64,000 bases of DNA, from NCBI GenBank assembly GCA_031553595.1, contig JAVBLI010000016.1, forward strand, positions 336,951 to 400,950. The letters run 5' to 3'. Positions 41,668-49,358 of this stretch are shown here, in pieces (the first letter of the stretch is position 1; each line of letters starts with the position of its first letter). The translations under genes and the position numbers were made by a program. The DNA is from RGIG3701 sp031553595. GTDB lineage: Bacteria > Planctomycetota > Planctomycetia > Pirellulales > Thermoguttaceae. Under the pieces are notes generated by a model that was not told the DNA's origin, did no database searches, and was given only the letters and a program-made list of their open reading frames with translations.

Positions 41668-43008
41668 TTATCCGTTGGTGAAATCCAAGCCGTGCCGTTG
41701 GGCCATCGTTTGCACGGACATGGCGCCAAGCTCCACCAGAATGCGATCCGCCTGCGTTTCGCGGAGACGGTCACGGACGCTGAGCGTCGGGGGCGTGATC
41801 CGAACGAAGGTCTGGGAAATGTTATCCTGCGTGAATGCGCCCGCTTGCACGGCATGTTGCATCACACGTCGCATGACGAAATGGTCTTCACGCAGCAATT
41901 CGTGTTGAAGACGCTCGAACATCCGCACGGCAGGGCCCTCGGCGATCATTGTCGAGGCGTAGTTCGCGTTGCTTGCGTCGCTGGTGAGCATAAATTCCGG
42001 CATGACCAGACGACTGGCGATTGCACGCAGTTCGGCCTGGAGAATAGTCACATACCTGGCCGCGTCGACAGTGGCTGCTGGAAACTGATAATCCACGCCC
42101 GCGGACGTGTCGAGGATCGTTCCCGGAGAATAGTTGCGGAAGTATTTCGGGCCGCTCCCTGTGGAGGGATTGCCGGCGGGATAGGTGCGGTCGGCGGATG
42201 ATGCGACGTAACTCTCGATTCCTGAACGGGTTGCGCCGTTGTGTTTTCGAATGATGGCGATGGCCGATTGGATTTCGGCGACGATGCTCATGTTCCGCAA
42301 AAGTTTTTCAGCGCGACGTAAATTTTTGCGGACGGGATAAAAAAGCGGGATGCCGCGGCGGACATTGAAGTCGACATTCGCCTTGCGATGCTGGATTTCA
42401 CATGCCGGAATCAGCTCGTCGTCAATCCAAAAACCATACGTGTTTTCCACGTCCCGCGCGTCGGTTCGGATTCCCAGGCGGTCGTGAAATAATTCCGTCC
42501 GGGCGCTGGAGTTCGTATGCAGTGAGGGTGTGCGGACCTGGTCGGGTTCTACGAATCTCAGGTGTGTACGCCCTTCGGAGTCGCAAAAAAAGCGAATGAA
42601 CGCCTCGCCGTCACGGTCTTTGCGTCGCACGATTTCCTGTTGACGCTCCCGCCAGCGGCTCTCCATCAAAAATTCGTCCAGCCATTTTTGCATGCGTGAA
42701 ATCGTGTCGGCCGAGACGTTTTGCCCTGCACGCACCTCGACACGATACGCGTGTCCGCAACCGACGATGAAACTGATTCGATTTTCGTGCCCGTTGATCG
42801 CAAATTCATTCGTAGTGGCCAAATGGCGGCAGGAATCGCGGATTTCGCGTAAGCTCTCCTCGTTTTGAATGGCGTCGCAAATGCCTTTGTCATCCGTACT
42901 TACGTCGAACCAGCGCTCCTCGTCGTCATATAAATATTCTTTGGGATCGACGTCGGCCATCGCCTGATAAGCCTCGCTGGCTTCCTTCAATAATCGCGAA
43001 ATACTCAC
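41668..43008 (-). CDS. Phage portal protein
   Basis: 446 residues, portal-type: ISFIVGCGHAYRVEVRAG, RMQKWLDEFLMESRWRERQQEIVRRKDRDGEAFIRFF (given in part), LRFVEPDQVRTP, GIPLFYPVRKNLRRAEKLLRNM and LRAIASRLVMPEFMLTSDASNANYASTM (abbreviated), the last being the typical 'ia.a.gip..ll..d.snANyss' portal segment. It forms the dodecameric ring through which DNA enters. Start is GTG at 43008 with AAAGGAGAATCAC upstream. It follows the terminase gene by 35 bp. Confidence 0.88.
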   Translation of the reverse strand: MSISRLLKEASEAYQAMADVDPKEYLYDDEERWFDVSTDDKGICDAIQNEESLREIRDSCRHLATTNEFAINGHENRISFIVGCGHAYRVEVRAGQNVSADTISRMQKWLDEFLMESRWRERQQEIVRRKDRDGEAFIRFFCDSEGRTHLRFVEPDQVRTPSLHTNSSARTELFHDRLGIRTDARDVENTYGFWIDDELIPACEIQHRKANVDFNVRRGIPLFYPVRKNLRRAEKLLRNMSIVAEIQSAIAIIRKHNGATRSGIESYVASSADRTYPAGNPSTGSGPKYFRNYSPGTILDTSAGVDYQFPAATVDAARYVTILQAELRAIASRLVMPEFMLTSDASNANYASTMIAEGPAVRMFERLQHELLREDHFVMRRVMQHAVQAGAFTQDNISQTFVRITPPTLSVRDRLRETQADRILVELGAMSVQTMAQRHGLDFTNG

Positions 43009-43043
43009 GTGATTCTCCTTTTGGTAAATTTCGTAATTGGATC

Positions 43044-44699
43044 TTAAATCGGTAATCGATCACCCAGGCCGTCGTGAAAACGTTCCCAGCCGAGTTTATC
43101 ATTCAGCAGGCGAATCGCCATTTCCAGGGCGTCGGGGCCATCGTCGTGATCGCCGACAGGAAACTGCCGGAGTTGCTCGACGAGCATTTTAGCCCCTGAT
43201 GAATCGTCACGAAAACGGATTTTGCGTGACGCGAGATACTGTCCCAGCCGCCGAATCCGTATCTCCTTGGCGACGTGATTGTGAATCAGCCACGGGGTTG
43301 GGACGGGAATCGCGCGGGTGCGAAATTCCTGATTGAACAGGTCGGCGAGCAAATCCTGGAACTGGTTTCCTTCCACGCCGAACGCGTCCGGGCGAAATTG
43401 CTGGTAAAGCGCAACTCCCTCGGCGATCAGCCGCTCAACGGGACAGCGAAGCATGACCGCGTCGGCATACATGTTCCCCTGCATGTCGACGGCGAGCATG
43501 ACGTAAGCCGAATAATCACCACGGTTTGCGTCTTTTCCCTTGCTGGGATCGAGGGCCATGACACGTGCGGCGGTTTTGGAGGGAAATTCGTTAAACCAAA
43601 TGCGTGTGTCGTCGAAATACGTCTCGTCCCACTCGCACAGTCGGGGATCGACGGGTGAATTTTGCTTCTCACGTTCGAATGCCGCATGGCCCCCCTCGGC
43701 CCGCAGACACATCAAGGTGTAAAGGTCTTCCTCGGATTCCCAGAGCACGACGGCGCCCTCGTCCATCTCGGCCTGATGGGTGCGATAAAAAACGCGTGCG
43801 CGAATTTTTGCATCCTTACTTTCGACGTCGGCGTAAATACTCTCCCACTGACTCCAGAGTTCCATATTTCGCGGAAACTGGATGATGGATCGGAAAATGC
43901 GCGACTTCCACCCGGCTGTTTTGTACAGCTCCATCGCCAGTGCCTCGGGATGAAGCGCTGTGGCAAGGTGAATCGTATTCGTTTTTTTTGTCCCAGCTTT
44001 CATGAGCGAGCTGAAAAACCATTCATGGCTGTTTGTGCGCTGCGTCTTCGAGCGTGCATGCCAGTCGTTCTGCAAATCGTCGCACAGGATTAGCTCGGGG
44101 CGCCTTTCACCATGACGTCTGCCGCGGATTTTCTGACCAGTACTTAACGCTTCCAATCGCGTGCCATTTCGAAACTCAAGCACATCGGCCGAGTACTTCA
44201 TATCCGACTTAAGTCCTGTAAATATCATGGGATACACGCCACGCAAATCTCTGTTATTTCGCACCGCCGTGTAAATATTTTCGAGGTGAGCGCGTGCCTG
44301 GGGGATGGTGTCGGAGACGATCCAAATGTATTTCGCGCGCCCTTCCAGCGCCTCACGCAAGGGAAATGCCAGGGTGCCGATCGTGGATTTCGCACCGCCG
44401 CGCGGGCCGAGCACGTTTAGCTTTATGCCGCTGCCGTTTCGCATGGTGTCGAGGTATCGCATCAGCCACACGTGCATCCGCGACGGCGGACGAGTGAAAT
44501 GTCGGGGGAGATAACGGTAGCACCAGGACATCAGTGTGGGTGTCTCAAGGTGAGGGTGCTGCGTATTCCCCGTGACAAATCGCCTCATCGCGCCGTGCTG
44601 CGGTGCGAATGTTTTGCGAAACGCCGCGAGCACTCCGGGCCACACGAGCGTCTCCAGGCGGCTGTGCGTAAAGTCTTGTAGGTACTCGTGATACGTCAT
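43044..44699 (-). CDS. Phage terminase large subunit
   Basis: 551 residues. ATPase: Walker A VLGPRGGAKSTIGTL (98-106 core), Walker B ELILCDDLQNDWHA; nuclease: RVMALDPSKGKDANRGDYSAYV (first Asp), and the C-terminal VGDHDDGPDALEMAI (last Asp pair). It drives DNA packaging and cuts concatemers. Its ATG overlaps the stop of the small subunit (ATGA). No intein or frameshift. The best overall landmark of the phage block. Confidence 0.92.
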   Translation of the reverse strand: MTYHEYLQDFTHSRLETLVWPGVLAAFRKTFAPQHGAMRRFVTGNTQHPHLETPTLMSWCYRYLPRHFTRPPSRMHVWLMRYLDTMRNGSGIKLNVLGPRGGAKSTIGTLAFPLREALEGRAKYIWIVSDTIPQARAHLENIYTAVRNNRDLRGVYPMIFTGLKSDMKYSADVLEFRNGTRLEALSTGQKIRGRRHGERRPELILCDDLQNDWHARSKTQRTNSHEWFFSSLMKAGTKKTNTIHLATALHPEALAMELYKTAGWKSRIFRSIIQFPRNMELWSQWESIYADVESKDAKIRARVFYRTHQAEMDEGAVVLWESEEDLYTLMCLRAEGGHAAFEREKQNSPVDPRLCEWDETYFDDTRIWFNEFPSKTAARVMALDPSKGKDANRGDYSAYVMLAVDMQGNMYADAVMLRCPVERLIAEGVALYQQFRPDAFGVEGNQFQDLLADLFNQEFRTRAIPVPTPWLIHNHVAKEIRIRRLGQYLASRKIRFRDDSSGAKMLVEQLRQFPVGDHDDGPDALEMAIRLLNDKLGWERFHDGLGDRLPI

Positions 44700-45154
44700 G
44701 TCGAACTTGAATTTCCCGCATCTTTAGTCGTGTAATTTTTTATCATTTCCTCCACGCGGCTCAGAATCTTTTTTCTGACCGCCGGATGTTTGACTTCCTC
44801 GACGACGATTTCCGCCAGTCGCGTGATAATCTTCGCAACCTCCGCCGGTGGCAGCGCGTCGGGCATCTTGCGGCCGAAATCTTCGGGGTTCAGGCGTTCC
44901 AGCATCCAGGTCGCCGCTTTCCAATAACGCTCCTGCTGGGCCGCACTGTGAACGCATTTCATGAATTCGATTTCGGCGTTGTTCTCCGCCTGACTGAGTG
45001 CTTCCGCGAATTTTGGGTCGTTGCGAGCCGTCTGGTGAATGCATCGTGGAGTGCAGCCGATGTATCTCGCCGCGGTCCGTAGTGAGCAACCGATGGAAAT
45101 GATCGCGAGCACGACTTTTTGTTTTTTCCAGTCCAGCACAGGTGCTTTACTCAT
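44696..45154 (-). CDS. Phage terminase small subunit-like protein
   Basis: 152 residues: KKQKVVLAIISIGCSLRTAARYIGCTPRCIHQTARNDPKFAEAL (in part) is a helix-turn-helix of the small-terminase kind that recognises packaging sites, followed by a helical oligomerisation region ('AEIEFMKCVHSAAQQERYWKAATWMLERL', abbreviated), where 'W-x-A-a-x-W-x-L-E-R' is typical of small terminases. Overlaps the large subunit by 4 bp. Start has a GGAAACAC-type weak site. Confidence 0.82.
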   Translation of the reverse strand: MSKAPVLDWKKQKVVLAIISIGCSLRTAARYIGCTPRCIHQTARNDPKFAEALSQAENNAEIEFMKCVHSAAQQERYWKAATWMLERLNPEDFGRKMPDALPPAEVAKIITRLAEIVVEEVKHPAVRKKILSRVEEMIKNYTTKDAGNSSST

Positions 45155-45195
45155 ATGTGTTTCCTTTTCATGACGGCGAAATCGACGACGTAAGT

Positions 45196-46308
45196 CTAGG
45201 TACTGTCGTTATTTACGCGAAACTCGAACGATACGACGACGCGTCCTTCCGAACCTCGATAGCCGGGCACGACCGATCTGGCGGCACGTGATTTCAACGG
45301 ACTTACGTTGACGGTTCGCCATGATGGCGATTTTCTGCAATGCGCGATGACGGCGGGGTGACTGCCGGTGATATTTATCCGCTGCCCATCCGCCACATAC
45401 ATTTCGGCGATGGCCTCGACCACACGCATTCCGATTCCGATTCCCTGAAAATCCGGCAGTGTCACGACCCGGCTGAATCGCCAGTGTCCCTTTCGACACA
45501 CCATGGGAATGACGGCGCAAAACGTTACCGGCTCGCGGTTCCACAGGGCCATATATGTTCGGCAGCCCGGCGGCAACTGCCCGCTCAGATAATGATGGCG
45601 CGCAAATATCCGCCACGCGTCGTGTGTGCAACGAACGATTTCAAGCTGGATTCCCGGTCGCCGAAGACGCCTCCGTGACAGCGTCGACGACGCCATATCA
45701 ATGACCCAGGAGGGTTCCAGCCAGCGTGTTACGTCATAATGGCACGTAACGGCCACGAAGCGACGGCGGATGTGATTTTGCCGGATTCCTTTCGCGATCG
45801 CCGCCGACGCGACGCGTGCGACATTTCGATCGACGACGCTGGTGAATTCGTCGAACGCGACGATGTCGCCATTTTTCCCCTGTACAAGGGACATCGCCAG
45901 GTCGCAGCGGAATCGCTCCCCGTTACTCAGGACATGGTACGGCTTCACCCAACTCGGCGGCGAGCTGAACCCGACAGCGGTCAGCATCCCCGTGATTTCA
46001 CGGATGGAAAGCGACTGTGGGAACGCGTCGATGACGGCATTTTCATGAGGCCAAACCGTTTCTTTATACAGTGCTTCCCCGAAAATCTCCCGCGCGACGG
46101 TGCTTTTACCGCTGCCGGATGGGCCGACGATGAGGCCGATTTTCCAGTCGCCCCCGAGGTCCGGCACCTCGACGGAAAACGACTGCCGCATCTTCTCCGC
46201 CAAGGGAACGTCGAAAAGCCCACTGACCTGCTTCACCCGGAACGAATCATGAACCGGGCACGTGACCGAAATATTCATGTGCGTCATAAGTTCTTTCCCT
46301 AACGGCAT
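45196..46308 (-). CDS. ABC-type ATPase fused to a GNAT (Mom-like) domain
   Basis: 370 residues. ABC ATPase (about 25-215): Walker A VGPSGSGKST (61-70), signature LSNGERFRCDLA (127-138), Walker B DIVAFDE (148-154), H-loop TCHYDV (His190). There is no TM domain, so it is not a transporter on its own. GNAT domain (about 221-335): WRIFARHHYLSGQLPPGCR, TLPDFQGIGIGMRVVEAIAEMY with the acyl-CoA loop QGIGIG (288-293), and ITGSHPAVIAHCRKSPSWRT. This GNAT type recalls phage Mu Mom, which modifies adenines. Beside a ParB-like gene and the terminase genes it suggests DNA modification or packaging control. TAA of the upstream gene abuts the ATG; in-frame ATGs at 46287 and 46278 are alternatives. Confidence 0.82.
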   Translation of the reverse strand: MPLGKELMTHMNISVTCPVHDSFRVKQVSGLFDVPLAEKMRQSFSVEVPDLGGDWKIGLIVGPSGSGKSTVAREIFGEALYKETVWPHENAVIDAFPQSLSIREITGMLTAVGFSSPPSWVKPYHVLSNGERFRCDLAMSLVQGKNGDIVAFDEFTSVVDRNVARVASAAIAKGIRQNHIRRRFVAVTCHYDVTRWLEPSWVIDMASSTLSRRRLRRPGIQLEIVRCTHDAWRIFARHHYLSGQLPPGCRTYMALWNREPVTFCAVIPMVCRKGHWRFSRVVTLPDFQGIGIGMRVVEAIAEMYVADGQRINITGSHPAVIAHCRKSPSWRTVNVSPLKSRAARSVVPGYRGSEGRVVVSFEFRVNNDST

Positions 46309-47010
46309 TTACAGCGTGATTAAGCGGCAAACATAGCCGGACGCGGTCAAGGTCTCGTATGTTTCCCGCTGATGGTCTTCGCCCTCGCACGATACGACAA
46401 CCTGGAACAGCTCGGGGACGTTCACCTCCCGGTCATTCTGCGATCCACGATAACCGGCTGGGGGCGAATCGCTCCCGGAGGCTCCGTTTTGTCGCGTTTT
46501 ATCCGCAGAGAATGCGCCTTCATCGTGTGGTAAACCTGACGTAAACCCTTCCGAAATCGTGAGTTGCGACGAGCCTAACTCCGCTAGTGCGGCAGAGAGA
46601 TTTTCTCCATGGCTGGCCAACACGGTGTCAAGCAGCGACTGCACGGATGTGTTTTCGGTCTGCACCATGCTGATCAACTCGCCGTACAGCGCGTCATTTT
46701 TACCGGCCATCATCGCCAGCGGGTCCAGCGTGGCCAGCAACTTATCGGCCTCTTCTTCGTTCACGTCCAGCACCAGGACGGGCACCTTCTGGTCGGGTGT
46801 GGTTTCCGCGCGAAGATGGCCGTCGATCAGCGCTAAACGCCCGTCGGGTAATTCCCTGGCCAGCAGCGCATCCGCAAAACCGACTTCGGCCAGGATGCCG
46901 CGGAGTGCATTTTTTTGCGACTCCGGGTGCGTTCGCCAATTTTTAGCATTCGGCATCAGCTCCCTCGCTTCCACGCGACGAAGTTCCTTGATCCGGTCTC
47001 GTATATACAT
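46309..47010 (-). CDS. ParB-like N-terminal domain protein
   Basis: 233 residues. The ParB/sulfiredoxin-type domain is seen at about 12-110: VEARELMPNAKNWRTHP (start of the fold), then LALIDGHLRAETT (61-72; the family's 'lIDGhhR' motif), VPVLVLDVNEEEADKLLATLDPLA (abbreviated). The C-terminal half is low-complexity with a final small beta region (ELFQVVVSCEGEDHQRETYETL). ParB-like domains of phages bind CTP/ATP or act as nucleases, and are often beside DNA-modification genes. GAAGGGAAC lies upstream of the ATG. It directly precedes the ABC-GNAT gene (no gap). Confidence 0.82.
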   Translation of the reverse strand: MYIRDRIKELRRVEARELMPNAKNWRTHPESQKNALRGILAEVGFADALLARELPDGRLALIDGHLRAETTPDQKVPVLVLDVNEEEADKLLATLDPLAMMAGKNDALYGELISMVQTENTSVQSLLDTVLASHGENLSAALAELGSSQLTISEGFTSGLPHDEGAFSADKTRQNGASGSDSPPAGYRGSQNDREVNVPELFQVVVSCEGEDHQRETYETLTASGYVCRLITL

Positions 47011-47040
47011 GATGATGTTCCCTTCATGGAGCGGGTAAGT

Positions 47041-48321
47041 TTATTTTTCAGCGTCTTCTTCGTCGTCGGTGGGTTCGTTTTCCTTGCGTCGCTTGAAATA
47101 CATCCGCGCGACCTGGTGGGCGACGAACATGATGACCGCGGCCGGCGGGACGGAATAGGAAAGCGAATAAATCACGGCGGAAATCAGGCCTGAAAGGATT
47201 CCCTGCGAGTGCTGTTTGACAAGATTCCCCGCCATATCCATTAACTTCTTTTCCATCTTCAGCGCGATTTCATCGGTGACAGCCGCCACGCCGGAACCAC
47301 CTCCGGCCGGTTTTGCAGCGTTATCCGAATCACCGTAACCTCTTTCAGCAGCGGCACTTGCGCCGACTAAATCCCCCTGCATGAATTGCCTGACGACATC
47401 CGGATAATGCGTGAAGAGTTGATCGAGGATCTCCGAAAGTGGAGGTTTTTTGTCGGTCGAGGAGGGAAATGTATCCGGCGCCGGTGGCGTGTTTTGCGGT
47501 ATCACGGACATGTTTCCCGGATTCTTTTCCCTGGTAAACGGCCCTAAAAGGCGATTTTCCTGTTGCGCGACGCGGACGAAATGATAAATTCTGCCGTTAT
47601 ATGTCCCACATACCGTCCGGGAGTCTGTGCCCCAGAGCACGCCGACCAGTTCGCCACGTGTGTTCAGGATGGGGCCGCCTGAGTCGCCCTGCCGTGCGCT
47701 GCCGGTGATGACGAGCATTTCCGCGGGCATGCCACTCTGTACGGCGCAATACCCTTCCACCTTTCCCCGGCACACCTGATACTGCCCGCTGCTTCCGTAA
47801 CCGGCGTAAAAAAGCGTCTCGCCGACCTGTGGCGCCGACTGGCCCAGGGGGACGCTTATTTCCAGCGGCAATTCTCCATCCCTCTGCGGCAAACGCGCTT
47901 CGTTCTGAAGAATCGCGAGATCCCACGTCCGGTCGATGGCCCGCAACTGAACGTCAAAAGTCCGATTATCCGGGAAGAGAATCATGATTCGCTGCGGCGA
48001 CGTTTTATCGAAAAGGTGAGCGCAAGTCAGTATGAAATAATAACTTGCGTCGTCGCGAACGAGTGTCCCGGAGCCGTAACTGCGAGAACGTTCGTTGACG
48101 ACGATGATGCGTACGACCGCCGGATTCGGGCGCGGCGAGGTGCGTGATTCAGGCATGGGGCACTGTCCGCCGACACACCCGGCCGAGTTGATTGGCATGT
48201 AATGCGGCACTTCCGTCTGGGGTGATTCAGGCGGCGATGTTTCCTGCAGGGCATGCGATTCCGATGACGCCATCCCCCAGAAAATAAGGGACGCCAGCAT
48301 CATGGCGGTGATATTTTTCAT
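47041..48321 (-). CDS. Exported trypsin-like serine protease with C-terminal TM segment, phage-block encoded
   Basis: 426 residues. Signal peptide at 1-24 (MKNITAMMLASLIFWGMASS...). Protease domain ~65-255 with a complete triad: His102 in ILTCAHLF, Asp134 in TWDLAIL, Ser214 in QGDSGGPIL; GVLWGTDS follows. A Pro/Ser linker, a Gly-rich helix part, and a TM helix near 384-408 (GLISAVIYSLSYSVPPAAVIMFVAH, in part) anchor it, followed by an acidic tail (DDEEDAEK). Location in a phage operon is unusual; it may cleave host envelope proteins, phage proteins or competing phages' receptors (inference). CGGAG lies 8 nt upstream of the ATG. Confidence 0.85.
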   Translation of the reverse strand: MKNITAMMLASLIFWGMASSESHALQETSPPESPQTEVPHYMPINSAGCVGGQCPMPESRTSPRPNPAVVRIIVVNERSRSYGSGTLVRDDASYYFILTCAHLFDKTSPQRIMILFPDNRTFDVQLRAIDRTWDLAILQNEARLPQRDGELPLEISVPLGQSAPQVGETLFYAGYGSSGQYQVCRGKVEGYCAVQSGMPAEMLVITGSARQGDSGGPILNTRGELVGVLWGTDSRTVCGTYNGRIYHFVRVAQQENRLLGPFTREKNPGNMSVIPQNTPPAPDTFPSSTDKKPPLSEILDQLFTHYPDVVRQFMQGDLVGASAAAERGYGDSDNAAKPAGGGSGVAAVTDEIALKMEKKLMDMAGNLVKQHSQGILSGLISAVIYSLSYSVPPAAVIMFVAHQVARMYFKRRKENEPTDDEEDAEK

Positions 48322-48355
48322 GATGTAACTCCGAGGTGTGCTTCAGGATCTTCGA

Positions 48356-48877
48356 CTAAAACGGCAGTGGGGCGGTGATGGCGGATAATGCCAGCTCGGG
48401 CCGGGGCGAGGTTTTTTCCAGCAGATCTTCCTGCTCCAATTCGCGCTGACGGCGAGCGATTTTCTCGCGATGAATTTTTTCATAACGCTGCTGCCACTCC
48501 GGCTTCAGATCCAGTGCCAGGGCCGAATCGTTCGGGGCGTGCAGGTGTAAACGCGGGCCGAGCTTCATGCGGCGATGCAATTTACACTCCAGACACGGAA
48601 GATAAACCAGTCGGCCGCACTCCGGGCACCGCTGCGGGGACTGATCCGCGTGCTGATGGTACATTTCACCAGCGGGAAAGGCACTCACTTGCGGTGCCGC
48701 GTTCTCCGGCGTATTCTGCCGGGGCCTGCCGGGTTTCGGAAACACCGGCGTCCAGCCGTCCGCGATGGCGCTGATGATCTCCAGCCGCGTGCCCGTTTCG
48801 GACGCGATTTTCAGGACGTTCTGTTTCCGGCCGAGTTTTTTTTGGATGCGGATAAAGGTGCGGCGTGTGATTTTCAT
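48356..48877 (-). CDS. Zinc-ribbon protein with N-terminal HTH-like region
   Basis: 173 residues. N-terminus MKITRRTFIRIQKKLGRKQN is basic and followed by KIASETGTRLEIISAIADGW, which looks like a small helix-turn-helix. A C4 ribbon CPECGRLVYLPCLECKLHRR occurs at ~85-105, then an Arg/Glu-rich helix. It may be a regulator or DNA-binding protein of the phage block, of which it is the first gene. ATG at 48877 is preferred with GGAAGACAC upstream; the 215-residue frame to 49003 runs into a hairpin terminator. Confidence 0.6.
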   Translation of the reverse strand: MKITRRTFIRIQKKLGRKQNVLKIASETGTRLEIISAIADGWTPVFPKPGRPRQNTPENAAPQVSAFPAGEMYHQHADQSPQRCPECGRLVYLPCLECKLHRRMKLGPRLHLHAPNDSALALDLKPEWQQRYEKIHREKIARRQRELEQEDLLEKTSPRPELALSAITAPLPF

Positions 48878-48923
48878 GACGTGTCTTCCGTGACGTAAGA
48901 GAAAACGGCGAGGGTGTAAAAAC

Positions 48924-49000
48924 GAAAAAAAAGCCTGCCACGAAAAGACCGCGGCCGGTGGAGTGCGTCCACCCGGGTCTTTCCATGACAGGCTTTTCTT
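48924..49000 (-). terminator. Terminator hairpin upstream of the phage-type operon
   Basis: AAGCCTG-CCACGAAAAGACC and GGGTCTTTCCATGACAGGCTT form a stem of ~18 bp with an extra internal GGTGGA / TCCACC stem. On the minus strand it is followed by eight T (48925-48932), about 47 nt upstream of the first phage gene. It would block leftward read-through into the operon, or act as an attenuator. Confidence 0.75.
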
Positions 49001-49279
49001 CATACCGCCGCGCGAATAAGTTTCCGCGGAGGCTGTTCTTAATACCTGATAAATGGTTTTATTTTGTGATGTGTGTCATTCCGATTTCTCCGAATGATGG
49101 GGTCATTATAATTGACGAATTTACAGAATGCAAGTATAAATTTTCGGTTTTATGGGATTTTCCAGGAAATATTTTACGAGGCATCACGCTGACGGAGGAC
49201 GGAAAGGCAGGATGCGGTGAATGGCGGAATTTTGCGGTCGGCGTTTTCGGTGCCCAGAGGTTTTCGCGGATAAATTTGC

Positions 49280-49307
49280 TTGCCGCGTGATGGAAATAAA
49301 GTATAAT
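49280..49307 (+). promoter_or_regulatory. Predicted promoter of xerD
   Basis: TTGCCG (49280-49285), a 16-bp spacer and a perfect TATAAT (49302-49307), ~50 bp upstream of the start codon. The rest of the 49001-49358 gap shows no gene. Confidence 0.6.
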
Positions 49308-49358
49308 AGAATGGTCAAGTTAAGATAAAAATCACTCGATTCCAGAAGAGGTACGCGC

